Part shown: positions 1 to 9,713 of the stretch, in pieces
Numbering within the stretch: the first letter of the stretch is position 1
Layout of the letters: each line of letters begins with the position of its first letter
Source of the DNA: Paenibacillus sp. LHD-117
GTDB taxonomy: Bacteria > Bacillota > Bacilli > Paenibacillales > Paenibacillaceae
DNA length: 64,000 nucleotides
NCBI RefSeq assembly: GCF_030929555.1
Contig: NZ_JAVFVT010000008.1
Coordinates: 150,831 to 214,830 of the forward strand
Direction of reading: 5' to 3'
The notes under the pieces: generated by a model
What the model saw: the letters and a program-made list of their open reading frames with translations, nothing else
Told to the model about the DNA's origin: nothing
Databases searched by the model: none
Translations under genes and position numbers: made by a program

Positions 1-2
1 GG

Positions 3-677
3 TATTCAGAGTCGCCGCTGCTGCCGACGCTCCTTCACGCGGATCCGGAGCACCGTTATTTGTTGTATGCCTACCAACGGGGAACGACACATATCAACAG
101 GGGAAGCAAGCTGGACTGGATGAATAGGCTCGCGGCCGGGCTGCTTAATCATTACACCCCCGAGCAGGAGTTCCGGGACTTCGGAAGGCCGGATTCGCCT
201 TGCCGGACATGGCGCGAATTTAATCGGAGAAGCCTCGAGTTCGCCAAAGAGACAATCGGGGACGTTCTTCCCGCGAAGGATCATAAGATTGCCGAAAGGA
301 CATGGGAGGAAAAACTGCGGGACTGGGGCGCGGACGACAAGTATTGGCTGCACGGCGATACGGGCGTTCATAATTTCGTCTTCCATGAGGAGAAGATGGC
401 CGGCGTCATCGACCCGTCGCCGATCGCCGGGCCGATACTTTATGATTTCACGTACGCGTTCTGCTCGTCTCCCGACGACTTGAACGTCGAAACGCTGCTG
501 CGCGCCTATGAAGGATTAAGCGTCCAAAGGGCCGAGCCTTCGGAGGTCATGCTCGAGACGGCATTCCAGCTTTACTGCAGGATCGCGATTTGCCTCATGC
601 ACCATCCGCAGGATTTGCCCGCTTATTTGGCGGCTTGGCCTTCATGGGCGACCATGATGGAGGAACTGCTGGATTAA
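3..677 (+). CDS. Aminoglycoside phosphotransferase-family kinase (5' truncated by window)
   Basis: C-terminal part of a protein-kinase-like phosphotransferase; the frame is open from the first bases, so the start lies outside the window. The phosphotransferase (APH) family signature is visible: a catalytic loop HGDTGVHNF (Brenner-type HGDxxxxN) followed by a metal-binding segment VIDPSPIAGPILYDF. Asp-Pro at this place is seen in some APH-family members such as the APH(6)-like group. Family members transfer the gamma-phosphate of ATP to aminoglycosides, sugars or other small hydroxylated substrates. The substrate here cannot be told, and no resistance phenotype should be assumed. Its stop codon overlaps the stop of the convergent exoA gene by 4 bases. 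Confidence 0.75.
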   Translation, partial: YSESPLLPTLLHADPEHRYLLYAYQRGTTHINRGSKLDWMNRLAAGLLNHYTPEQEFRDFGRPDSPCRTWREFNRRSLEFAKETIGDVLPAKDHKIAERTWEEKLRDWGADDKYWLHGDTGVHNFVFHEEKMAGVIDPSPIAGPILYDFTYAFCSSPDDLNVETLLRAYEGLSVQRAEPSEVMLETAFQLYCRIAICLMHHPQDLPAYLAAWPSWATMMEELLD

Positions 678-1444
678 CGCTGCGGTTCCTCAAGCTCAAG
701 CGTGACGGGGCAGTGGTCGCTTCCGAGAATATGGGCATCGATGCCGGCATCCTTCACCGAAGGAACGAGCCGCTCCGATACGAGGAAGTAGTCGATGCGC
801 CAACCCACGTTGCGCTCGCGGACCTTCGGCATAAAGGACCACCAGGTGAACGCATCCGACCGTTCGGGATAGAGGCGCCGGAACGTATCGGCGAAGCCTG
901 AATCGAGCAATTTTGTCATACATTCGCGCTCCTCCGCCGTAAAGCCGGAGTTGCCGTGGTTGGACTTCGCGTTTTTGAGATCGATCTCTTGATGGGCGAC
1001 GTTGAGGTCTCCGCATACGACGACGGGCTTTAGCTTGTCCAGCTCGTTCAGGTAGCACATGAATCGGGCTTCCCACTCCAGACGATAGTCCAGGCGGGAG
1101 AGGTCGCGCTTGGCGTTCGGCGTATAGACGGTCACCATGTAGAAATGCTCGAATTCCAGCGTAATGACGCGGCCTTCGGGCTCCTCGTCGGTTTCAAGCC
1201 CGTACCGGACGGAGAGCGGCTTGATCCGTGAGAAAATTGCCGTGCCGGAATATCCTTTTTTCTGCGCGTAATTCCAGAATTGATGGTAATCTTCTCCCAG
1301 CGGGAGCTCGATCTGGCCTTCCTGCAGTTTCGTCTCTTGAAGGCAGAAGATATCCGCGTCCTTCTCGCGGAAGTAGTCCAGGAACCCTTTGCCCACGCAG
1401 GCGCGCAGACCGTTCACGTTCCATGAAACCAATTTGATCGTCAT
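674..1444 (-). CDS. exoA: Exodeoxyribonuclease III (AP endonuclease family 1)
   Basis: 256-residue Xth/ExoA-type enzyme of base-excision repair that cleaves DNA 5' to abasic sites and has 3'-5' exonuclease and 3' phosphatase activity. The whole exonuclease-endonuclease-phosphatase fold is present: WNVNG near residue 8, metal-binding Glu37 in LQETKL, the YTPNA segment, CGDLNV, and the C-terminal GSDHCPV with the catalytic His. Length matches Bacillus ExoA (about 252 residues). The ATG is preceded by AAGGAGACG at good spacing. It is a single gene, convergent with the phosphotransferase. Nothing is unusual. Confidence 0.95.
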   Translation of the reverse strand: MTIKLVSWNVNGLRACVGKGFLDYFREKDADIFCLQETKLQEGQIELPLGEDYHQFWNYAQKKGYSGTAIFSRIKPLSVRYGLETDEEPEGRVITLEFEHFYMVTVYTPNAKRDLSRLDYRLEWEARFMCYLNELDKLKPVVVCGDLNVAHQEIDLKNAKSNHGNSGFTAEERECMTKLLDSGFADTFRRLYPERSDAFTWWSFMPKVRERNVGWRIDYFLVSERLVPSVKDAGIDAHILGSDHCPVTLELEEPQR

Positions 1445-1478
1445 GTCGATTCGTCTCCTTGAGTTGATATATGTGTGT

Positions 1479-1687
1479 GTTCAAAAAGTCCGGTTTTCAG
1501 CACATGAGCTTATGCTTCCGATGCTGCGTTTTTTTCAAAAACGCTGTAGAAGGTTGGATGAAGCTAGGAACTGAGGAGCGGAGCGTAGTGGCAGCTACGT
1601 GAGCACCGGAAGGTCCGGCTGAATTCAAGATTCGATGCCGAATAAGCTTCCTGAAAACCTTCGTGATCAAAATTGGACTTTTTGAAC
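1479..1687. repeat. 209-bp structured intergenic repeat with 13-bp terminal inverted repeats, copy 1
   Basis: Bounded by GTTCAAAAAGTCC (1479-1491) and its exact reverse complement GGACTTTTTGAAC (1675-1687). The interior holds further short inverted repeats, including CGTAG/CTACG and CCGGA/TCCGG. A second, shorter copy lies at 38468-38634 in the same orientation, lacking about 40 bases near the left end. It has no credible gene. The shape suggests a MITE-like or REP-like element. Both copies lie upstream of ABC transporter genes. Confidence 0.8.
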
Positions 1688-1808
1688 TTCCTCTATAGTC
1701 ATTCAAAAATAACAAACCTAGTAAAGATATACAACCGCTTCGGACGAAATTGTGATAGAATTAGAGAACATACGTTTGTAAATTGGAAGCTGGTTGGAAG
1801 GAGAAGTT

Positions 1809-3566
1809 ATGAAAAAAGCATCAAAATCGGGTGGATGGAACACCTATTACGACATGCTGAGCAAATATTTGTTCCCGCATAAAGGCGCATTGATCGCGCT
1901 GACGCTCCTGCTGTTCGGCCTGATCGGGCTGCAGCTCGCGAATCCGCAGGTCATCCGCTTCTTCATCGACACGGCCGGCTCCGACGAACCGCTGGAGACG
2001 CTTATGTACGCCGCGCTGTTATTCATCGGGTTCTCGATCGCGCAGCAGATTATCGCCGTCGTGTCGACCTACGCCAGCGAGAACTTGGCATGGCGAACGA
2101 CGAATAAGCTTCGCGGCGATCTGGCGGAGCATTGCCTCAAGCTTGACATGACGTTCCATAAGTCCAACACCTCGGGCTCCCTGATCGAGCGGGTGGACGG
2201 GGACGTGAACGCGCTGGCGAATTTTTTCTCCAGCTTCATCATCCATTTGGGCGGCAACTTGCTGCTCATGGCAGGCATCATCATTCTTCTCTTCCACGAA
2301 AATGTTTGGATCGGCGCGGGCATGCTGCTTTTCGTCGCGTTCGCGATCGTGATCGTGCAGCATATTCGCAAATATGCCGCCCCGGTCTGGCGAGATTGGC
2401 GGCAAGTGAACGCGGAATATTACGGCTTCGTGGGCGAGCATCTGGAAGGAACGGAGGACACAAGGGCGAACGGCGCTTCCGGCTATGTCATGGGCCGCTT
2501 CTACGGACTGCTCCGCCGCATGCTTCCGCTTCGAAGGAAGGCGTTCCTCGGCTTCGCGTCGATGTGGATCACGACGGTCATCGTCTTCGCCCTCGGCAAC
2601 GCGATGGCGTTCGCGATCAGCGCCTTTCTGTGGAAGTCGGGCGCGATCACAATCGGCACAGTTTATTTGATCTTCTTCTACACGGAGCTGCTTGCCAAGC
2701 CGATCGAGAAGATCCGGACGCAAATCGAGGATCTGCAGAAGGCGGATGCCAGCTTGCACCGTATTCGCGAGCTGCTCTCCATGAAGCCTAGCGTGCAAGA
2801 CGGACCGGGGGCGAAGCTTGCGGAAGGGCCGCTGGCCGTTTCCTTCCGGGGCATGACGTTCGGCTACGACGATTCGCCAACGATCAAGCGATTGAACTTG
2901 GAGCTGAAGCCGGGCGAGGTCCTCGGCCTTCTCGGACGAACGGGCAGCGGGAAGACGACGATCGCGAGGCTGCTGCTTCGGTTCTACGATCCGCAGCAGG
3001 GCGAGATCGCGTTGAACGGAATCGACATTCGTTCGCTCAAGCTTGCCGAGCTCAGGAACGCGGTCGCGCTCGTGACGCAAAACATCGAAATTCTGCAAGG
3101 GACCGTCCGGGACAACTTAACGTTTTATGACGAAGCTATTACGGACGGAGCCATCCATGACGTGCTGGAAGAGCTGGGATTGGGAGACTGGCTCCGTTCG
3201 CTGAAGGACGGTCTCGATACGCCGCTTGATTCGGGCGGCGGAAGCCTGTCGGCGGGAGAAGCGCAGCTGCTGGCTTTCGCGCGCGTCTTCTTGCAGAACC
3301 CAGGACTCGTTATCCTTGACGAAGCTTCCTCCCGGTTAGATCCGCTTACCGAGCAGCGCCTCGAGAAAGCGGTCGACCGGCTGCTGCGGGAGCGCACATG
3401 CATCATCATCGCCCACCGGCTGTCCACGATTCAACGGGCGGACCGGATCGCGATCATGGAACATGGCGTACTGGCGGAGAGCGGCGAGCGGGAGAAGCTG
3501 GCCGGCGACCCGTCTTCCCGGTTCAGCCGCATGCTGGCGGTCGGTCTAGAGGAGGTGTCGGTATGA
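1809..3566 (+). CDS. ABC exporter half-transporter, permease fused to ATPase (subunit 1)
   Basis: 585-residue type IV ABC half-transporter: an N-terminal six-helix membrane domain (about residues 20-300) and a C-terminal nucleotide-binding domain (about 335-585). Walker A is GRTGSGKTT, Walker B is LVILDEASS with the catalytic Glu, and the H-loop is IIAHRLST. The signature is LSAGE rather than LSGGQ. GGAAGGAG precedes ATG 1809; an in-frame TTG five codons earlier lacks a site. The gene overlaps the next by ATGA, so the two are translationally coupled and form a heterodimer. The substrate is unknown (lipid, drug or peptide). The start lies about 120 bases past the 209-bp repeat. Confidence 0.9.
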   Translation: MKKASKSGGWNTYYDMLSKYLFPHKGALIALTLLLFGLIGLQLANPQVIRFFIDTAGSDEPLETLMYAALLFIGFSIAQQIIAVVSTYASENLAWRTTNKLRGDLAEHCLKLDMTFHKSNTSGSLIERVDGDVNALANFFSSFIIHLGGNLLLMAGIIILLFHENVWIGAGMLLFVAFAIVIVQHIRKYAAPVWRDWRQVNAEYYGFVGEHLEGTEDTRANGASGYVMGRFYGLLRRMLPLRRKAFLGFASMWITTVIVFALGNAMAFAISAFLWKSGAITIGTVYLIFFYTELLAKPIEKIRTQIEDLQKADASLHRIRELLSMKPSVQDGPGAKLAEGPLAVSFRGMTFGYDDSPTIKRLNLELKPGEVLGLLGRTGSGKTTIARLLLRFYDPQQGEIALNGIDIRSLKLAELRNAVALVTQNIEILQGTVRDNLTFYDEAITDGAIHDVLEELGLGDWLRSLKDGLDTPLDSGGGSLSAGEAQLLAFARVFLQNPGLVILDEASSRLDPLTEQRLEKAVDRLLRERTCIIIAHRLSTIQRADRIAIMEHGVLAESGEREKLAGDPSSRFSRMLAVGLEEVSV

Positions 3567-5428
3567 GTACGTTCCGCTTTATGATGCGATTGATCGGATA
3601 TCGGAAAAGCTGGTACATCGCCAACGCGGTAATGTGGACGATTATTTATTTGATGCCGGTATTCCCCGGCCTCATTACCAAAGCGTTTTTCGACTCCTTA
3701 ACGTTGGACCGGCCAGCCGAGCTCGGCATCGGCCTGCTTGTGCTGCTGCTCATCGCGGCGGCCATAGCCAGAAGCGTATTTATTTGGTTCGGCTTCATTA
3801 CGGACGTGAACTTCCGCTTCCGGGTGGGCATGCTTCTGCGGCGCAACCTGCTGGAGCATGTGCTGAAGGAGCCGGGGGCCAAAGCGATTCCTTGCTCGCC
3901 GGGGGAAGGCATCAGCTATTTCCGGGACGATGTTGACCAGTCGGAGGAGGCGGTAAGCTGGTCGGTCGACGCGTTCGGCATGACCTGCTTCGCGGCGGTA
4001 TCCTGCTATATTCTGATCGGGATCGACGCGGGGATGACTTTGCTCGTGTTCCTGCCTCTCGTGCTGGTCGTTACCGTGGCCCAGCTAGCGACGACTCGGC
4101 TTCAGAAGTACCGGGAAGCAAGCAGGAAAGCGACATCGAAGGTAACGGGAGCCATCAGCGAAATGTTCGGCAACGTGCAAGCCATTCAAGTGGCAGGCGC
4201 GGAGAAAAGGGTCGTCGACCGCTTCAGGGCGCTCGGGGAAAATCGCCGCCGCTCTATGCTGAAGGATAAGCTCATGACGGAAGTGCTCGATTCCATCTTC
4301 TCCAACACGGTTAATCTCGGCACGGGACTTATCCTGCTGCTCGCTGGGCAGAAGATGAGGGGCGGGGAATTCACCGTCGGGGACTTCGCTTTATTTGTCT
4401 ATTATTTGACGTTCGTAACCCAGTTTATTTCGAACTTCGGGAAGTTCTTGACCTTCTTCAAGCAGATGGGCGTCGCGCTCACGCGGCTGACGTTTATGCT
4501 TCAAGGTGCTCCGGCTGCCGTTCTGGCGGCCCATCTTCCGCTTGGCTTGAGAGGCGAAGAAGCCGCGATAGCCAGATCCGCCGCGAAGGCTGGCGCAGAT
4601 TCCGGCGCTGCCGTGCTTTCGGGAGCATCGTCGAAGAACCGCGCGCCATCCGGCAACGGGAAGAATGCCGTCGCGGCGCAGCCGGATCGATTGGAGCTGC
4701 TGGAGGCGGTCGGACTGACTTACCGGTACCCGGAGACGGGTCGCGGCATAACGGATATCCAGTTAAGGCTTCCGAGAGGTTCCTTTACGGTCGTGACGGG
4801 GCCGATCGGCTCCGGCAAGACGACGCTCGCGCGCGTCCTGCTCGGGCTGCTGCCGAAGGACGGAGGCATCGTCCGCTGGAACGGCCGTTTGGTGAAGGAG
4901 GAGCTTGACGATTTCTTCATTCCGCCGAGGAGCGCTTACACCGCGCAAGTGCCGAGGTTATACAGCGACACGCTGCGCGAGAACATCCTGCTCGGACAGC
5001 CGGACGATGAAGTTAAATTAGAACGGGCTCTTCATACGGCGGTCATGGAAGAGGATCTCGTCCAGTTCCCCGAGGGACTCGGCACGGTCATCGGGCCTCG
5101 CGGCGTGAAGCTTTCCGGCGGCCAGGCGCAGCGGACCGCTGCAGCCCGCATGCTGGTCAGGGAGGCGGAGCTGTTCGTCTTCGACGACTTGTCCAGCGCG
5201 CTGGACGTGGAGACGGAGGAAAAGTTATGGTCGCGGTTATTCAGCGAACGCGGAGACGCGACCTGCCTCGTCGTCTCCCATCGCAAGGCCGCGCTTGCCA
5301 AGGCCGACCATATCATCGTCTTGAAAGACGGCATGATCGAAGCGGAAGGGACGTCGGAATCGCTGCTGGCTAGCAGCGACTCGTTCCGCAAGCTCTGGTA
5401 CGGCGATCATGGCGACGGCGTCGGCTAA
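3563..5428 (+). CDS. ABC exporter half-transporter, permease fused to ATPase (subunit 2)
   Basis: 621-residue partner of the preceding half-transporter. The membrane domain covers about residues 1-310. It is joined to the ATPase by an unusually long Ala/Ser/Gly-rich linker (about 315-375), then Walker [10 protein letters not shown], signature LSGGQAQ, Walker [11 protein letters not shown] and H-loop VVSHRK. Asp replaces the catalytic Glu after Walker B, as in one subunit of heterodimeric exporters such as BmrCD. With the LSAGE signature of subunit 1 this gives one degenerate and one canonical ATP site. Start ATG 3563 overlaps the upstream TGA and has GGAGG at 3551. A terminator follows. Confidence 0.9.
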   Translation: MSTFRFMMRLIGYRKSWYIANAVMWTIIYLMPVFPGLITKAFFDSLTLDRPAELGIGLLVLLLIAAAIARSVFIWFGFITDVNFRFRVGMLLRRNLLEHVLKEPGAKAIPCSPGEGISYFRDDVDQSEEAVSWSVDAFGMTCFAAVSCYILIGIDAGMTLLVFLPLVLVVTVAQLATTRLQKYREASRKATSKVTGAISEMFGNVQAIQVAGAEKRVVDRFRALGENRRRSMLKDKLMTEVLDSIFSNTVNLGTGLILLLAGQKMRGGEFTVGDFALFVYYLTFVTQFISNFGKFLTFFKQMGVALTRLTFMLQGAPAAVLAAHLPLGLRGEEAAIARSAAKAGADSGAAVLSGASSKNRAPSGNGKNAVAAQPDRLELLEAVGLTYRYPETGRGITDIQLRLPRGSFTVVTGPIGSGKTTLARVLLGLLPKDGGIVRWNGRLVKEELDDFFIPPRSAYTAQVPRLYSDTLRENILLGQPDDEVKLERALHTAVMEEDLVQFPEGLGTVIGPRGVKLSGGQAQRTAAARMLVREAELFVFDDLSSALDVETEEKLWSRLFSERGDATCLVVSHRKAALAKADHIIVLKDGMIEAEGTSESLLASSDSFRKLWYGDHGDGVG

Positions 5429-5482
5429 GTAGGCGAATAAGTAAAAAATGGGCGGGGCGATTCGTTCATTCTGGATGAAAGC

Positions 5483-5524
5483 AAGGCGGCGCATCGTGAT
5501 GAACGATAGCGCCGCCTTTTTTTT
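5483..5524 (+). terminator. Rho-independent terminator of the ABC exporter operon
   Basis: A 10-bp stem AAGGCGGCGC (5483-5492) / GCGCCGCCTT (5509-5518) is followed by eight T. It lies 55 bases past the subunit 2 stop, ahead of the convergent minus-strand gene at 5558. Confidence 0.9.
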
Positions 5525-5557
5525 GTTCTTCTGCTCATTTCAAAGTAATGGCATTGT

Positions 5558-6001
5558 TTAGAGCTTCAAACTTACGACCAGCACAATGGCAAGAATCGCG
5601 GTCAAAGCTACGGCCATGGTCGTCAAGTAACCGGTCAACGCGACAGTTCCGCCAGGCTGCGCGGTCAGCCGTTTCTTCAGCTTGCCGCCCATCACGCCCG
5701 CGACGATCAAGAACAGCAGAATGACCGTACCGCCGCCTTTCTCCATTAGGTCCAGCCAGAACGGTTTGTCTGAACTGAGTCCCATACGCACGATCATGAT
5801 GACGCCGCTCGCCAGCACGACGACCGAAGCGGGGTGCGCGAGCCGACTGAACGTGCTGACGATCCGAACGGACAAGGCGTTCGCTTCAGGTTTGCCGAGC
5901 TGCCCTTTCAACATCGCGAGCATCATAATGACCGCTAGAATGGCACCGGCCCAAACCATCAAACCGGCCAAATGCGAAAATAACAACAAACCGTATTCCA
6001 T
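5558..6001 (-). CDS. Small four-helix membrane protein (DUF2269/CopD-like)
   Basis: 147-residue integral membrane protein with four predicted hydrophobic helices (about residues 5-28, 55-72, 88-105 and 122-145). His11 (SHLAGL) and His57 (RLAHPAS) lie near helices, as in DUF2269/CopD-like proteins that may bind haem or metal. It is the last gene of a minus-strand cluster, 23 bases after the MMPL exporter, and has a GGAGG-type site in that gap. Its function is unknown; the context suggests an accessory membrane protein of the MMPL system. Confidence 0.65.
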   Translation of the reverse strand: MEYGLLLFSHLAGLMVWAGAILAVIMMLAMLKGQLGKPEANALSVRIVSTFSRLAHPASVVVLASGVIMIVRMGLSSDKPFWLDLMEKGGGTVILLFLIVAGVMGGKLKKRLTAQPGGTVALTGYLTTMAVALTAILAIVLVVSLKL

Positions 6002-6024
6002 TTGAATAACCTCCCATACTTGAT

Positions 6025-8259
6025 CTAACGCGCGGTCGTTCGACCGGTTCCGTTATGCATTCCTCTATTCGCGCCGGCTTTCATCCATCGTCCCATTAGC
6101 ACCAATATAGCAGGCAGAAGCATGCCTCGGATGATAAAGGTGTCCAGCAAGATGCCGATCGACATGATGAAACCGAACATGAACAGCTCCTGCATCGGCT
6201 GGGTCATGAGTACGCAGAACGTAGCCGCCAGAATGACGCCAGCCGATGAAATCACGCTCCCGGTCCGGGCAAGTCCTTCTTGGACGGCATTCTTCCAGGG
6301 AAGGCGCTTCGATTCTTCAGTGATCCTCGATACAAGCATGATGTTGTAGTCCACGCCAAGCGCAATCAGGAACACGAACGAGTAGAGCGGCAACCGGTAG
6401 CTGAACGCCTCGTAACCGAATCCATAGCGGAGGATGCCCCAGCCGATCCCGAGCGCCGCGGCATAGGACAGCAGCATCGTCGCCATCATCGCAATCCCGA
6501 TCAGAATGGACCTTGCTTGGAAGAGAAGCATGATGGTGATGAGCAGAGTGACAAGCGCGAACACGACGATCGTATCCCGTTCGTTCATGTCTCTCACGTC
6601 CAGCTGCTGGGCTGTCTGCCCCGCAAAATGCAGGCGATACGCGTTCGGGTCAAATCCCGCTTCCCGAAGCATGTCGCGACTGCCGTCGCGCAGCGTCTTC
6701 ACCGTTCGCAAAGCTTCTTTCTCGAATGGGTGATCCGTAAGCGTAAGTTCGAATCGAAAAGCTCTTCCCGAGCTCGAGAGCGACTCGCCTTGACTCGTCC
6801 CGCCGCCGATCCCTTCAAGGGAGCCTTGTTCGGTCCCTGCATCGGAGATACCGCTCACTTGACTCAGCTCTTTCCGAAGAGATGCCAGCATGCTTTGCCA
6901 TTCATCGGTTATCTCCATCTTGGTCTCGCTCTCCAGCACAACCGTTACCGGAGCCAAAAGCCCTTCGGAGAAACTTTCTTCCAGCCTCTCGAATCCTGCC
7001 CTGGAAGACATGTCTTCCGGGAATGATTTTAAGAGATTAAAAGAGAAACCGATGCCTAGCGCATTGGCGGAAGCCGCGACCATCGCAACGGAGATGACGG
7101 CCGCGACTGCGGCTGGTCTCGTCGCGACAAGTCGCGCAACAGAATCCCAGAGGCCCCTCTTCTGTCGCTTGTCAGGCAGCTTCGGATGGGGAACGCGGAT
7201 CGCCGCGCGGCCGGCGAGCGTGAACACGGCTGGGATAAGCGTGAGGCCTCCGAGCAGAATGACGATCATGGCAACGGTGAAGACAGGCGCGAACGAATGG
7301 TAAGGCTCGAAAGCGGCCGCGAACAACGCGATGACCGCAAGCAGCACCGTGCCCCCGCTGAAGAGGATCGGTTCCCCGACCTGCGACATCGCGGCGCGCA
7401 TGGCTTCGTGTTTGGAGACCGTCCGGCCCAGCTCTTCGCGGAAGCGGGAGACGACGAAAAGGCAATAATCCGTCAGCACAGCGAATAACAAGATCATCAT
7501 GATCGACAGGGCTTGTTTGTCGACGGCGATCCATCCCGCCTGCGCCGCGAGCCCAAGCAGCCGATCGACGACCGCGTACACGATTCCCGCGACGAGCAGC
7601 GGAAGCAAAGCAAGCAATGGCGAACGATAAATCGCGATAAGAATGACGAGAATCAGTCCGACCGTTGCGAGCAGAAGCACGAGATCGGCGTCAGAGAACA
7701 GCTTGACCGTATCGCCGGCAATCCCTGCGGGACCTGTTACGTCAAGCTTTAATCCATGAAGGCCTGTTTCTTCGGCATGCGCTCGGATTTCATCCAGCGT
7801 ATCCAGGATCTCGCGGGAAGAGGCATCTTCGCGCATGGCCGCATTAAGCAGCATCGTGCTGCCGTCTTCGGATAAGAATCGTTCACGGACATCCACCGGT
7901 AAGCGGTGGAACGGCAACGAACTTGCCACGTGTTCGGGTTTCGAATCCGAAGATAACCATTCGCTTAGGGCAATGATCGATTCCAGCTGTTCCGGAGTGA
8001 TCGGTCCCGAAGGATGATGGAAGACGAGCAGGGCGGCTGCCCCGTCTTCTGAAGGGAAATGGGTTTCGATCTGCTCTCTGGCTTCGGCTGACGGCGTACG
8101 TCCAAATGCACTGCCTTCGCTGCTGCCCACGGCATGTTCCTTTGCGCCGGGGGCAATGACCATGAGCACAATCAGAACCGATAGCCAAACGCCGACAACG
8201 GCAATACTGCCTCGGCGCGAGCTTACGGATTTTGTTAAGGCTTGGAGTGGGGATATCAT
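6025..8259 (-). CDS. MMPL/RND-family membrane exporter
   Basis: 744-residue transporter of the MMPL branch of the RND superfamily, similar in plan to Bacillus YdfJ. There are two repeats, each of one helix, a large extracytoplasmic domain (about residues 40-190 and 395-540) and a bundle of five helices. The motif LTDYCLFVVSRFREE in repeat 1 and GVDYNIMLVSRITEE in repeat 2 carry the Asp-Tyr pair thought to be used for proton coupling. Substrates of the family are lipids, peptides or drugs; none can be named here. It lies 74 bases downstream of a sensor kinase, so the kinase/regulator pair probably controls it. Confidence 0.9.
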   Translation of the reverse strand: MISPLQALTKSVSSRRGSIAVVGVWLSVLIVLMVIAPGAKEHAVGSSEGSAFGRTPSAEAREQIETHFPSEDGAAALLVFHHPSGPITPEQLESIIALSEWLSSDSKPEHVASSLPFHRLPVDVRERFLSEDGSTMLLNAAMREDASSREILDTLDEIRAHAEETGLHGLKLDVTGPAGIAGDTVKLFSDADLVLLLATVGLILVILIAIYRSPLLALLPLLVAGIVYAVVDRLLGLAAQAGWIAVDKQALSIMMILLFAVLTDYCLFVVSRFREELGRTVSKHEAMRAAMSQVGEPILFSGGTVLLAVIALFAAAFEPYHSFAPVFTVAMIVILLGGLTLIPAVFTLAGRAAIRVPHPKLPDKRQKRGLWDSVARLVATRPAAVAAVISVAMVAASANALGIGFSFNLLKSFPEDMSSRAGFERLEESFSEGLLAPVTVVLESETKMEITDEWQSMLASLRKELSQVSGISDAGTEQGSLEGIGGGTSQGESLSSSGRAFRFELTLTDHPFEKEALRTVKTLRDGSRDMLREAGFDPNAYRLHFAGQTAQQLDVRDMNERDTIVVFALVTLLITIMLLFQARSILIGIAMMATMLLSYAAALGIGWGILRYGFGYEAFSYRLPLYSFVFLIALGVDYNIMLVSRITEESKRLPWKNAVQEGLARTGSVISSAGVILAATFCVLMTQPMQELFMFGFIMSIGILLDTFIIRGMLLPAILVLMGRWMKAGANRGMHNGTGRTTAR

Positions 8260-8333
8260 GCGATCGCGACCTCCTGTTCTGGGATACAGGCTTCATCCTA
8301 GAACAGGAATATGAACAATCGATGAACGGAGTG

Positions 8334-9713
8334 TTACAAATAGGGGAGCGTTACGGAGAAGGACGTTCCGCTGCCGGGGACGCTGGTTACGTCGATGCGG
8401 CCTTCATGCAGTTCTATGATTCGGCGTGCGATGGACAACCCAAGCCCGCTTCCGGCGACGGCGCGATTCCGAGCTTTGTCGGCCTTGTAGAACCGATCGA
8501 AAAGGTAAGGGAGGTCGGAGGCGGGAATGCCGATCCCCGTATCCGTTACCGTGACGACGATGCCTTCTCTTCCGTCGGCGATATCGAGAACGATCCGGTC
8601 GCCCGGCCTGCAGAACTTGATGCTGTTCGAGATCAGATTCATCCAAACCTGGTACATAAGTCCTTCGTCCCCGCTGACCGTAACCTCGGGGAGATCCAGC
8701 TCTATGTCCAGCGATTTCTGCGACCATTGCCATTCCGTCACGATCAAGACTTGCCGCAGCTGCTCGTCCAAACGGAATTTATCCCTTTTTGGCAGCCCCG
8801 TTTCCCTATCCAGCGCCGCCAGCGTCAGCAGACCTTTGCTTAGCGAGGAGAGGCGCTTGCTCTCTTCGTGGATGATCGATAAATATTCGCGCTCTTCTTC
8901 CGGCGACGTTTCTCCGTTCAGGATCGCTTGCGTGAACCCTTGTATGGAAGTAACCGGCGTTTGGAATTCATGCGATACGTTGGCGACGAATTGTTGGCGC
9001 ATCTCGTCGAGCCGCTCGAGCGACTGGGCCATCCTCGAGAAATGGCGGGCGAGATCCCCGATTTCATCGTTACGGCTCATGTTCAGCTCCATGCGGTAAT
9101 TCCCGCCGGCGATGCGCTCGGTAGCGGCCTCCAGCGCTTTGAGCGGCTTCACGATGGTCCGGGTCAAAATAACGATTAAAGCCAGACTAATGAGGAACGC
9201 GTATCCCAACAGCAAAGCGAGGAGCACGCGGACATCACCGATCTGTTGCTCCAAATTGGGTTTTATGAAGAAAGCGTAGGTTTCCCCGTTCGCATCGAGC
9301 GGAAGACCTGCCGTATTACGAAGGCTGTTCTCGAAGAAAGCCATGATTTTTAATAAGCGGGATTGTTCCGGCAGGCCAAAGTAAGCTTCTCCGTCGATGA
9401 CGTTACGCACAATGGAAGGGTCTAAGCGGGAATCCTTGAACGGATCTCCGAAAGAAACGCCGTTCTTCTCGTCTTTTGCCAAATAAACCTGAAAGCCCAT
9501 TTTGGAAATACGGGTCAAATACTCGTCCAAAACCATTCCGGGCGACGCTTCGTACACCGCTTTTACTTGCTCCGCGATTGGAAGCACCTTTGTTTCGTTA
9601 TGATGCTGAAGCCGTTTCGCGTAATAATAATTCGCTCCGAGCAGGGCGGCCGCAACGCTGAACACCGTAATGCCGATGAAGATCGCAACGATTCGCACGT
9701 ACAAGGTTTTCAT
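8334..9713 (-). CDS. Membrane sensor histidine kinase (HAMP-HisKA-HATPase)
   Basis: 459-residue classical histidine kinase. It has an N-terminal helix (about 7-27), an extracytoplasmic sensor region of about 140 residues, a second helix (about 167-187), HAMP, a HisKA box with phosphorylated His in NVSHEFQTP, and an ATPase domain with N-box NLISNSIKF, G1 DTGIGIP and G2 GSGLGLSI. Its start overlaps the upstream response regulator by 4 bases (ATGA). The genetic order regulator-kinase-MMPL-membrane protein matches resistance/stress sensing modules of Firmicutes. The signal is unknown. Confidence 0.93.
   Translation of the reverse strand: MKTLYVRIVAIFIGITVFSVAAALLGANYYYAKRLQHHNETKVLPIAEQVKAVYEASPGMVLDEYLTRISKMGFQVYLAKDEKNGVSFGDPFKDSRLDPSIVRNVIDGEAYFGLPEQSRLLKIMAFFENSLRNTAGLPLDANGETYAFFIKPNLEQQIGDVRVLLALLLGYAFLISLALIVILTRTIVKPLKALEAATERIAGGNYRMELNMSRNDEIGDLARHFSRMAQSLERLDEMRQQFVANVSHEFQTPVTSIQGFTQAILNGETSPEEEREYLSIIHEESKRLSSLSKGLLTLAALDRETGLPKRDKFRLDEQLRQVLIVTEWQWSQKSLDIELDLPEVTVSGDEGLMYQVWMNLISNSIKFCRPGDRIVLDIADGREGIVVTVTDTGIGIPASDLPYLFDRFYKADKARNRAVAGSGLGLSIARRIIELHEGRIDVTSVPGSGTSFSVTLPYL

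Noticed and set aside
1497..1715. 72-residue minus-strand frame in the first repeat
   Set aside because: It only follows the repeat, has no ribosome site, and the equivalent frame in copy 2 differs in length; such small frames are repeat artefacts.
2019..3098. 359-residue minus-strand frame inside the ABC exporter
   Set aside because: High G+C shadow frame opposite conserved transporter helices and Walker motifs.
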